Shown here piece by piece: positions 53,675-61,053 of a stretch of 64,000 nucleotides of DNA. Position numbers and translations under genes: made by a program. Below the pieces are notes generated by a model. The model was given only the letters and a program-made list of their open reading frames with translations. It was not told the DNA's origin and did not search any database. The DNA comes from Blautia_A aquisgranensis (GTDB lineage: Bacteria > Bacillota > Clostridia > Lachnospirales > Lachnospiraceae). How positions within the stretch are numbered: position 1 is the stretch's first letter; every line of letters begins with the position of its first letter. The DNA lies in NCBI RefSeq assembly GCF_040096615.1, contig NZ_JBBMEJ010000003.1:62001-126000 (forward strand), given 5' to 3'.

Positions 53675-53722
53675 ATTATACTTGTTTTTTCCACAGGAGC
53701 ACAAGCCCTTCGTGGAAAAAAC
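53675..53722 (-). promoter_or_regulatory. dapF promoter overlapped by an 11-bp inverted repeat
   Basis: GTTTTTTCCAC (53684-53694) and GTGGAAAAAAC (53712-53722) are perfect inverted copies 17 bp apart. On the minus strand TATAAT lies at 53675-53680, with a TTGTGC-like -35 inside the repeat, so a repressor could bind here. Alternatively the repeat is a leader hairpin. Confidence 0.5.
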
Positions 53723-53783
53723 ACTCCAGGTTTTCCAGTTTCTTCCTCAGATATTATAGTATACTGGATAATTGTTATCGAAA

Positions 53784-53882
53784 AGTGAATTTTACCAGGG
53801 AAATATTTTATTCACTTGCATTTTACGAAAAACATGGTATCATAAAACAAAGAAATATGCACAAGCATGCATAAATATTCCT
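53784..53882 (+). promoter_or_regulatory. Promoter of the amino-acid importer, with possible ARG-type boxes
   Basis: TTGCAT (53816-53821), 16 bp, TATCAT (53838-53843). AAGTGAAT/ATTCACTT flank at 53784-53818, and TGCATAAATATTCC lies at 53868-53881. Both AT-rich words resemble the Firmicute ArgR consensus (TGAAT-n4-ATTCA), imperfectly. Confidence 0.4.
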
Positions 53883-53992
53883 GTATTTCGCCGGACGCGG
53901 TGCTGATCATGAAGTGAACAGTAACATCAGGTGGTAAAGACAAGAAGAACGTGACCGGAGCGATATACACAGAATTCAGGAGGAAAAAAGAA

Positions 53993-54769
53993 ATGAAGAG
54001 AAAATTTATGGCACTTGCACTTGCGGCCGCTATGACAGTATCCATGACATCTGCAGTTTTTGCAGCAGACAAGATCGAGAGCGCAGATGATCTGGAAGGT
54101 AAGAAGATCGGTGTTCAGCTTGGAACAACAGGCGATACACTTGCTACAGATGTAAAGGATGCAACTGTTGAGAGATATAACAAAGGAAACGATGCAGTTC
54201 TCGCTCTGAAACAGGGTAAGGTTGACTGTGTAGTAATCGACAGCGAGCCGGCCAAGAAATTCGTTGAGAAGAATGACGATCTTGAGATCATTGAGAACGT
54301 TTTTGACAAGGAAGAGTATGCGATCTGCCTTTCCAAGGACAATGCAGATCTTACCAAAGAATTCAACGATGCACTGAAAGGGCTTGGCGACGAGGGAACT
54401 CTGGATTCCATCAGAGATAATTACATCGGCGATGATGCAGGTAAGACTCCATATGAGACCCCGAAGGATGCAGACCATTCCAAGGGAACTCTTACAATGG
54501 CTACCAACGCAACTTTCCAGCCATACGAATATTATGACGGAGACAACATCGTAGGTATCGACGTTGATATTGCACAGGCAATCTGTGACAAACTTGGATA
54601 TGAGCTTAAAGTTGAGGATATGGAATTTGATGCGATCGTAAATGCAGTAAAATCCGGTAAAGCTGACTTTGGTGCAGCAGGAATGACTGTAACAGAGGAT
54701 CGTAAGAAGAGTGTTGATTTTACAGATCCATATACAACAGCAGAACAGGTTATCATCGTACAGAAATAA
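53993..54769 (+). CDS. Amino-acid-binding protein of an ABC importer, circularly permuted
   Basis: A 258-residue exported protein with a signal peptide (cleavage near VFA-AD). It belongs to family 3 of solute-binding proteins (Gln/His/Arg type), but the halves are swapped. Mature residues up to about 150 are what is normally the second part (SADDLEGKKIGVQLGTTGD to LGDEGTLDSIRDNYIG). The normal N-terminal part follows (GTLTMATNATFQPYEYYDG, GIDVDIAQAICDKL, GMTVTEDRKKSVDFTDPY) and stops at the hinge (EQVIIVQK). All ligand-contact stretches are kept, so the fold can be complete. Permease and ATPase follow directly. GGAGG precedes the ATG. Confidence 0.9.
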   Translation: MKRKFMALALAAAMTVSMTSAVFAADKIESADDLEGKKIGVQLGTTGDTLATDVKDATVERYNKGNDAVLALKQGKVDCVVIDSEPAKKFVEKNDDLEIIENVFDKEEYAICLSKDNADLTKEFNDALKGLGDEGTLDSIRDNYIGDDAGKTPYETPKDADHSKGTLTMATNATFQPYEYYDGDNIVGIDVDIAQAICDKLGYELKVEDMEFDAIVNAVKSGKADFGAAGMTVTEDRKKSVDFTDPYTTAEQVIIVQK

Positions 54770-54869
54770 TTTTTTCTGACAGAAAACTTCAGGAACTTCA
54801 TTCAGGTTCCGGATATCCGGGGTATACTTCCGGGTTTCGGAACCTGTAGTTTTGGAAAGGGTGGAAATT

Positions 54870-55559
54870 TTGAGTCTTATTGAACAGTTTCAGTTTAACT
54901 TTCTGGACGACAATCGCTGGCAGTTCATTGTATCCGGTCTGAAAAATACGATCATCATTACATTTTTTGCAGTACTTCTTGGTATTTTTCTGGGCTTCGT
55001 GATCGCCATTGTACGTTCAACACATGACAAAACAGGAAAACTTAAGATCCTGAACGCGATCTGCAGAGTTTATCTGACTGTAATTCGTGGAACACCTACC
55101 ATGGTACAGCTGCTGATCGTATATTATGTAATTTTTGCAACTGTAGATCCAGGTAAGGTTGTGGTTGCGATCATCGCCTTTGGTATGAACTCAGCGGCAT
55201 ATGTGGCTGAGATCGTGCGTTCCGGTATCATGTCCATTGACCAGGGACAGTTTGAGGCCGGACGAAGCCTGGGACTTAACTACACACAGACAATGACGAA
55301 GATCATTCTTCCGCAGGCGGTCAAAAATATCCTGCCTGCTCTTGGAAACGAGCTGATTGTGCTTCTGAAAGAGACCTCCATCAGTGGTTACATTGGTCTT
55401 ACTGACCTGACACGTGGCGGAGATATCATCCGAAGCCAGACCTACAGTGCGCTGTTTCCTCTGCTTGCAGTGGCAGCAATCTATCTTGTGATCGTTTGTT
55501 TCCTTACCTATCTTGTAGGAAGACTTGAGAGGAGGCTGAGAACCAATGAGCGTAAGTAA
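54870..55559 (+). CDS. Amino-acid ABC transporter permease (HisM/GlnP family)
   Basis: A 229-residue membrane protein with about five helices. The EAA motif EAGRSLGLNYTQTMTKIILPQAVKN and TVIRGTPTMVQLLIVYY are characteristic. The start is taken as TTG at 54870, preceded by AAAGGGTGG; no ATG is available. It overlaps the ATPase gene by 14 bp. Confidence 0.9.
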   Translation: MSLIEQFQFNFLDDNRWQFIVSGLKNTIIITFFAVLLGIFLGFVIAIVRSTHDKTGKLKILNAICRVYLTVIRGTPTMVQLLIVYYVIFATVDPGKVVVAIIAFGMNSAAYVAEIVRSGIMSIDQGQFEAGRSLGLNYTQTMTKIILPQAVKNILPALGNELIVLLKETSISGYIGLTDLTRGGDIIRSQTYSALFPLLAVAAIYLVIVCFLTYLVGRLERRLRTNERK

Positions 55560-56289
55560 TGAAGTACTTCTTGATGTGCAGGGGCTTCAGAAGGCCTATG
55601 GCAGTAATCAGGTCCTGAACGGAATCACCACACAGATCCGTCGTGGCGAGGTGGTAGCGATCATCGGACCGTCCGGCTGCGGTAAATCCACATTTCTCCG
55701 TTCCCTCAATCTTCTTGAGGAGCCTACCGGGGGAAAAATCCTCTTCGAAGGAACAGATATCACAGACCCGAAGGTGGATATCAACCGCCATCGTCAGAAA
55801 ATCGGAATGGTATTTCAGCAGTTCAACCTGTTTCCGCACAAAACCGTAAAAGAGAACATCATGCTTGCTCCAGTAACACTGAAGCTGATGAGCAAGGAAG
55901 AGGCAGAAAAAACAGCTCTGGAGCTTCTGAAGCGCGTCGGCCTTCCGGATAAGGCAGATTCCTATCCGGATATGCTTTCCGGTGGTCAGAAGCAACGTAT
56001 CGCCATTGCAAGATCCCTAGCCATGAACCCGGATGTGATGCTTTTTGATGAGCCAACATCCGCACTTGACCCGGAGATGGTCGGTGAGGTTCTTGAACTG
56101 ATGCAGGAGCTTGCAAAATCCGGCATGACCATGGTAGTGGTAACACATGAGATGGGCTTTGCCCGCGAGGTGGCAACAAGAGTTCTTTTCATTGATGAAG
56201 GAAAGATCCAGGAAGAGAATTCCCCGAAGGAGTTTTTCGCAAATCCGAAGAACAAGAGACTTCGCGAATTCCTTTCGAAGACATTATAA
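55546..56289 (+). CDS. Amino-acid ABC transporter ATPase (GlnQ/HisP family)
   Basis: A 247-residue ATPase with Walker A GPSGCGKST, the Q-loop MVFQQFNLFPHKTV, signature LSGGQKQR, Walker B VMLFDEPTSALDPEM and the H-loop VVTHEMGFAREV. It completes the importer with the permuted binding protein and the permease. Confidence 0.95.
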   Translation: MSVSNEVLLDVQGLQKAYGSNQVLNGITTQIRRGEVVAIIGPSGCGKSTFLRSLNLLEEPTGGKILFEGTDITDPKVDINRHRQKIGMVFQQFNLFPHKTVKENIMLAPVTLKLMSKEEAEKTALELLKRVGLPDKADSYPDMLSGGQKQRIAIARSLAMNPDVMLFDEPTSALDPEMVGEVLELMQELAKSGMTMVVVTHEMGFAREVATRVLFIDEGKIQEENSPKEFFANPKNKRLREFLSKTL

Positions 56290-56304
56290 GAAACACAGCA
56301 GATT

Positions 56305-56354
56305 GGATGGTCTTCAGTTCCTGCGTGAGGGCAGGATGAAGGGCATCCGTTTTT
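56305..56354 (+). terminator. Terminator after the amino-acid importer
   Basis: GGATG/CATCC outer and CCTG/CAGG inner stems with an imperfect middle, followed by GTTTTT. Confidence 0.65.
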
Positions 56355-56494
56355 GGGGCATGTCTATCATTATAAAGCGTGTGCATTGAGAGAAGCATAT
56401 TGCCGGTCACAGAGCAAACAGTCATCCACAGGATTTTCTGCCACTGTCGGGATTACAGTAGGATCACAGTCGTTGCTGTAAAAGACTGAGAGCT

Positions 56495-56504
56495 GTGTTA
56501 TAAT
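56495..56504 (+). promoter_or_regulatory. Extended -10 promoter of nagBA
   Basis: TGTTATAAT (TGnTATAAT extended -10) lies about 80 bp before nagB; no good -35 is seen. The remaining bases from 56355 to 56588 show no gene. Confidence 0.5.
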
Positions 56505-56588
56505 CTCTGTAAGAAGGCAGAAATAATAAAGGTTCGGAAGGCGCTTTTGACTATAGCGATCGAAGAATAAGATCTGAGGGGGAAATTT

Positions 56589-57332
56589 ATGATTATTTAC
56601 AAAGGAAAAGATTATCAGGATGTAAGCAGAAAGGCAGCCAATATCATGTCTGCACAGATCATTATGAAGCCAGATGCAGTGCTGGGTCTTGCAACCGGTT
56701 CCACTCCGGTGGGAATGTATGCACAGCTGGTGGAATGGTACAAAAAGGGAGATCTGGATTTTTCGCAGGTGACGACTGTAAATCTGGATGAGTATAAAGG
56801 GATTTCCGGGGATAATGAGCAGAGTTACCGATACTTTATGAATAAAAATCTGTTTGACCATATAAACATCGATAAAAACAAGACCTTTGTGCCGGATGGA
56901 CTGGAAGAGAACAGTGACAAAGCCTGTGCAGAGTACAATGCGGTTATAAGCCGGACCGGTGGTGTGGATATGCAGCTTCTGGGAATCGGGGAAAACGGAC
57001 ACATCGGATTTAATGAGCCGGGTGCAGCCTTTGAGAAAGAGACGCACTGCGTGGACCTGACAGAAAGTACGATCAGGGCTAACGCGAGGTTTTTTGACAG
57101 CATGGATGAGGTTCCGAAGCAGGCATATACCATGGGAATCAAAAATATCATGGCAGCCAGAAAAATCCTTCTTGTGGCAACCGGTGTTGCCAAGGCAGAG
57201 GCTTTATATAAATCGCTTTACGGGCCGATCACGCCTAATGTTCCGGCATCCATTCTTCAGCTGCATCTGGATCTGACGGTGGTAGCCGATGAGGCTGCAC
57301 TTGCGGTCATCCGGGAAAAAGGACTTCTGTAG
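56589..57332 (+). CDS. nagB: Glucosamine-6-phosphate deaminase
   Basis: A 247-residue enzyme converting glucosamine 6-phosphate to fructose 6-phosphate and ammonia. LGLATGSTPVGMYAQL, TVNLDEYKGISGDNEQSY and GIGENGHIGFNEPG (catalytic Asp/His region) are intact. It is followed by nagA after 38 bp, so the pair catabolises N-acetylglucosamine. GAGGGGGAAAT precedes the start. Confidence 0.95.
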   Translation: MIIYKGKDYQDVSRKAANIMSAQIIMKPDAVLGLATGSTPVGMYAQLVEWYKKGDLDFSQVTTVNLDEYKGISGDNEQSYRYFMNKNLFDHINIDKNKTFVPDGLEENSDKACAEYNAVISRTGGVDMQLLGIGENGHIGFNEPGAAFEKETHCVDLTESTIRANARFFDSMDEVPKQAYTMGIKNIMAARKILLVATGVAKAEALYKSLYGPITPNVPASILQLHLDLTVVADEAALAVIREKGLL

Positions 57333-57370
57333 AGGGAAGAGGAAAGTTACGACAGAGAGGGGTAAAAATC

Positions 57371-58474
57371 ATGATCATCAGAAACGGAAAAGTATTTCAG
57401 GAAGACGGCACCTACCGGGAAATGGATCTGTATGTGGAGAAAGGCAGACTGGTTTCCTGTGAGCAGGAGGTTTCGGATAAAAAAGAGCTCGATGCGACTG
57501 GTCTGAAGGTGCTGCCGGGGCTTATTGATATCCACAGCCATGGCGCAGTGGGACATGATTTTTCCGATGCAGATGCGGCAGGTCTCCGGAAAATCCTCCA
57601 GTACGAAAAAGCCCACGGTATCACATCATATTGTCCTACTTCAATGACACTGCCGCTGGAGCAGCTGAGAGGGATTTTTGCTTCAGCAGAAAAAGTGGAG
57701 CAGGATGAGAGCTGTGCGCGAATCATAGGTGTGAATATGGAGGGACCGTTTCTTGATCCTGCGAAAAAAGGCGCGCATGTGGAAGCATACATCCGGAAGC
57801 CGGATGTGGAATTTTTCCGGGAGTGCCAGGAGGCAGCAGGTGGCAGGATACGGATCGTGACAGTAGCTCCGAATATGGAAGGCGCAGAGGACTTTATTGA
57901 AGAATTGAAGGACGATGTGGTGATCTCTCTTGGACATACAGGAGCAGATTACGACTGTGCGGTAAATGCCATGAAAAAAGGTGCTCATCATGTGACACAT
58001 CTTTATAATGCCATGAATCCGCTGAATCATCGTGCGCCCGGTGTGATCGGGGCTGCGGCAGACGATCCGGACTGTATGGTGGAGATGATCGGAGACGGAA
58101 TCCATATTCATCCGTCAGTGGTGCGTAATACGTTCCGGATGTTCGGGGGAGAACGTATCGTACTGATCAGCGACTCCATGATGGCAGCCGGAATGGAGAA
58201 CGGAACGTATGAGCTGGGCGGTCAGGCAGTGACCATGAAAGACAGAAAAGCGGTTCTCGCTGACGGGACGATCGCAGGATCGGCAACGAATCTCTATGAA
58301 TGTATGCAGTGTGTGATCGCTATGGGAGTGCCGGAGAGTGCGGCCATTTTTGCAGCGACAAGGAATCCGGCGAAGAGTATTGGGATTTACGATGAGGTGG
58401 GTTCGCTTGAACCTGGAAAAAGGGCAGATATCGTGCTTGCAGATGAAAAACTTAATCTTGTGCAGGTAATCTGA
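57371..58474 (+). CDS. nagA: N-acetylglucosamine-6-phosphate deacetylase
   Basis: A 367-residue amidohydrolase that removes acetate from GlcNAc-6-P. The metal sites are visible in LIDIHSHGAVGHDFSDA, NMEGPFLDPAKKGAH, SLGHTGADYD and HLYNAMNPLNHRAPG; the catalytic Asp is in LISDSMMAAGM. Length is normal. It feeds NagB, encoded upstream. Confidence 0.95.
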   Translation: MIIRNGKVFQEDGTYREMDLYVEKGRLVSCEQEVSDKKELDATGLKVLPGLIDIHSHGAVGHDFSDADAAGLRKILQYEKAHGITSYCPTSMTLPLEQLRGIFASAEKVEQDESCARIIGVNMEGPFLDPAKKGAHVEAYIRKPDVEFFRECQEAAGGRIRIVTVAPNMEGAEDFIEELKDDVVISLGHTGADYDCAVNAMKKGAHHVTHLYNAMNPLNHRAPGVIGAAADDPDCMVEMIGDGIHIHPSVVRNTFRMFGGERIVLISDSMMAAGMENGTYELGGQAVTMKDRKAVLADGTIAGSATNLYECMQCVIAMGVPESAAIFAATRNPAKSIGIYDEVGSLEPGKRADIVLADEKLNLVQVI

Positions 58475-58520
58475 GAGAATGAGAACAGGTCAGAACTGTA
58501 CAATAGAACAATGCAGAAAT

Positions 58521-58572
58521 AAAAGGATGATTTCAATTCCTGGATAAACAGGGGTTGAAACCATCCTTTTTT
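58521..58572. terminator. Bidirectional terminator between nagA and the CBS gene
   Basis: AAAAGGATGATTTCAA pairs with TTGAAACCATCCTTTT, with an inner CCTG/CAGG stem. Confidence 0.9.
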
Positions 58573-58587
58573 GTACTTGATAATTAA

Positions 58588-59025
58588 TTATTCAGACTGC
58601 TCCTTGCCGGAGGCATTCTTCGCAGCTTTCATTTCGCTGTAGCAGTATTTGATGATCGACTTTCTGGTTATGATTCCGATAAAAGCACCCTGGTCATCGA
58701 TAACCGGAACAAAGTTCTGGTTGATGGCGCGGTCCAGAAGATCCTCCATGTTGGAGTCTGCGTGAACCGGCTTGTAGGTTGCCCGGCGGGGGATTGCCAT
58801 AATTGGGATTCCTTCCGTTTCCTTGATATCGTGGATGTCTGCGCGGCGCATGCCCCAGAGAAGATCGCCCTCTGAGATGGTGCCGAGATATTTGCCGTCC
58901 ATGGTAAGGATCGGGATGCAGGAGTACTTGCGGTGCTCCATTTTTTCGAGAGTTTGACGAAGAGTTTCGTCCTCGAAGATGTAGGCTACCTCGCTCTTTG
59001 GAATCAGAAAAAACAGAATGTTCAC
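58588..59025 (-). CDS. CBS-domain pair protein
   Basis: A 145-residue cytoplasmic protein consisting of two CBS domains (about 10-65, SCIPILTMDGKYLGTISEGDLL; and about 75-130, VPVIDDQGAFIGIITRKSII). CBS pairs bind adenine nucleotides and act as energy or c-di-AMP sensors. It lies 39 bp after asnA on the same strand and may be co-transcribed. No partner is evident. Confidence 0.85.
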   Translation of the reverse strand: MNILFFLIPKSEVAYIFEDETLRQTLEKMEHRKYSCIPILTMDGKYLGTISEGDLLWGMRRADIHDIKETEGIPIMAIPRRATYKPVHADSNMEDLLDRAINQNFVPVIDDQGAFIGIITRKSIIKYCYSEMKAAKNASGKEQSE

Positions 59026-59064
59026 GTTATTACCTCATTTCTGCAAAAGTAAATTCGGGGTTGT

Positions 59065-60075
59065 TTACAGAAGCTGGAGGCCATGTGCTTCGGCAGCGTC
59101 TGTGATCTCTTTTGGCCAGAGGGATACGTGTACCTCTCCGATATGTGCCTTGCGGAGGAAGAACATGCAGATTCGGGACTGACCGATTCCACCGCCGATG
59201 GTATATGGCAGTTCTTTGTTGAGGATCGCTTTCTGGAAAGGAAGCTCTCTTCTGTCGTCGCAGCCTGCTTCTGTGAGCTGGCGGTCAAGAGCTGTTTCGT
59301 CTACACGGATTCCCATGGAGGACAGCTCAAGGGCGATATCAAGTACCGGATAATATACAAGGATATCTCCGTTCAGTTCCCAGTCATCATAGTCCGGGGC
59401 ACGTCCGTCGTGGCGCTCTCCGTTGGTGAGAGTTTTTCCGACTTTCATAAGGAATACGGCACCCTTTTCACGGGTGATCTTGTATTCACGTTCCTTCGGT
59501 GTGCAGTCCGGATACATGTCAAGAAGCTCCTGGGTTGTGATGAAGAAGATATCTTTCGGCAGGATTTCCTCGATGTAGTCGTACTGTACTGCCATGTATT
59601 TCTCAGTTTTACGAAGGACGCTGTAGATATTGCGGACAGTTTCCTTGAGAGTTTCCATGGTGCGTTCTTCTTTTGAGATGATCTTCTCCCAGTCCCACTG
59701 GTCTACGTAAACAGAGTGGATATTGTCAAGATCCTCGTCGCGTCGGATCGCTACCATATCGGTATAAAGTCCTTCACCATGTGAAAAACCATATTTCTTA
59801 AGTGCATAACGTTTCCATTTAGCCAGAGAGTGTACGATCTCGGCGTTGCTGCCCTCGATCGCCTTGATATCAAAGCTTACCGGACGTTCTACACCGTTAA
59901 GGTTGTCGTTAAGACCAGACTCCGGTGCTACAAAGGTCGGAGCGGATACTCTGAGAAGATTGAGCTTCTGGGAGAGTGTCTGCTGGAAGAAATCTTTTAC
60001 GGTTTTGATCGCAATCTGTGTATCATGGAGGTTCAGGTCTGCATGATAGGTTGCGGGGATTGTGATTGTATTCAT
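59065..60075 (-). CDS. asnA: Aspartate-ammonia ligase (asparagine synthetase A)
   Basis: A 336-residue class II aminoacyl-tRNA synthetase-like enzyme that makes asparagine from aspartate, ammonia and ATP. SFDIKAIEGSNAEIVHSLAKWKR, DQWDWEKII and the C-terminal GGGIGQSRICMFFL are diagnostic. The start at 60075 follows AGGAGGAG; the upstream in-frame codon at 60150 is not needed. Confidence 0.95.
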   Translation of the reverse strand: MNTITIPATYHADLNLHDTQIAIKTVKDFFQQTLSQKLNLLRVSAPTFVAPESGLNDNLNGVERPVSFDIKAIEGSNAEIVHSLAKWKRYALKKYGFSHGEGLYTDMVAIRRDEDLDNIHSVYVDQWDWEKIISKEERTMETLKETVRNIYSVLRKTEKYMAVQYDYIEEILPKDIFFITTQELLDMYPDCTPKEREYKITREKGAVFLMKVGKTLTNGERHDGRAPDYDDWELNGDILVYYPVLDIALELSSMGIRVDETALDRQLTEAGCDDRRELPFQKAILNKELPYTIGGGIGQSRICMFFLRKAHIGEVHVSLWPKEITDAAEAHGLQLL

Positions 60076-60279
60076 TATCGGCTCCTCCTGATGATTTTTT
60101 GGCTTATCTGCTCTGTGAGGTATTATAGCAGAAAATGGGTGGGGTGGCAATAAAAGAAAAGGGCTGTGTATTATATGCCGGGTATGATATACTTAAAACA
60201 GTGAATGCAGAAAAACAGTACAAAACGAGCTTTGATGGGATAATTAACTGTCTTGGCAGATACAGGATGGAGGGAGCTT

Positions 60280-60879
60280 ATGGCTGGTGAAAAATGTCAG
60301 GTATGTGGTGGAAAAGTTGTAAATGGAAGGTGTTCTCTCTGCGGAATGCCGTATCGGAATGACGAGGTGCTTTATCATCTGAATGAACCCCGGGAGGTGC
60401 ATTATGGTCATGCTTCTGCCAGAGTCCGGGAAAAGATGCGAGGATATGCCGAAATGTCCGGCACTGGAAAAACACAGCAGAGGAGTGCAAACGGGACGGC
60501 GGGAATGCCGGGCACAGTAAGAACGGAAAAGAAGGGAAATACCGGGAAGCGCAGAGAGATAGCTGCAACAGTACAGCGATCGCAGAATAGTGGCAGCATG
60601 CCAGGGAATATGAGTGGTCAGACGAGAGGAAATATGCAGCGTGGTTTCGGAACAAGAACCGGACGGGGCGGAATCTCGGAACTGAATCGTCAGAAAACAG
60701 AGAAAACATCAGCTGATATGAATCAGAGGAAGGTCATGAACCAGCGTGAAAATCAGCCTTCTGAGAAGAAAAAATCCGGTTCAAAAGCGTGGATCATTAT
60801 ATGGTTCATCATAGGGATTATATGTGCGGCTCCGGAAATGTGGAAGCTGTTCCTGAACTGGCTTGTAAATAATTTGTAA
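60280..60879 (+). CDS. Zinc-ribbon protein with disordered middle and C-terminal membrane helix
   Basis: A 199-residue protein. Residues 6-25 form a zinc ribbon with two CxxC knuckles (CQVCG and CSLCG). Residues about 50-165 are polar, Gly/Arg/Gln/Asn-rich and probably disordered. A single membrane helix (AWIIIWFIIGIICAAPEMW) lies at the C-terminus, so it is tail-anchored with the ribbon in the cytoplasm. The ATG at 60280 follows GGAGGGAG. I do not recognise a family with known function. Confidence 0.7.
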   Translation: MAGEKCQVCGGKVVNGRCSLCGMPYRNDEVLYHLNEPREVHYGHASARVREKMRGYAEMSGTGKTQQRSANGTAGMPGTVRTEKKGNTGKRREIAATVQRSQNSGSMPGNMSGQTRGNMQRGFGTRTGRGGISELNRQKTEKTSADMNQRKVMNQRENQPSEKKKSGSKAWIIIWFIIGIICAAPEMWKLFLNWLVNNL

Positions 60880-60968
60880 GAATATTTCCGCAGTGAGATC
60901 AGGCAGTGCTAAGAGTCTGTATTTTTTTGTATACAGAAATACCTCTTTTCTTTTCATGCCAGCTGTGG

Positions 60969-61039
60969 TATACTCATGCCTAGCACAATATATAGAGAAA
61001 AAACAAGATATAGGTATCGTAAACACTATATATAGTATT
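60969..61039 (+). promoter_or_regulatory. -10 box and NrdR boxes of the second nrdD
   Basis: TATACT (60969-60974) is followed by ATATATAG-type boxes at 60982-60998 and 61023-61039, with a weaker one around 61003-61016. Matching positions are spaced 20 and 20 bp. The boxes lie downstream of the -10, over the transcription start. Confidence 0.7.
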
Positions 61040-61053
61040 GGGAGAGATGAGTC

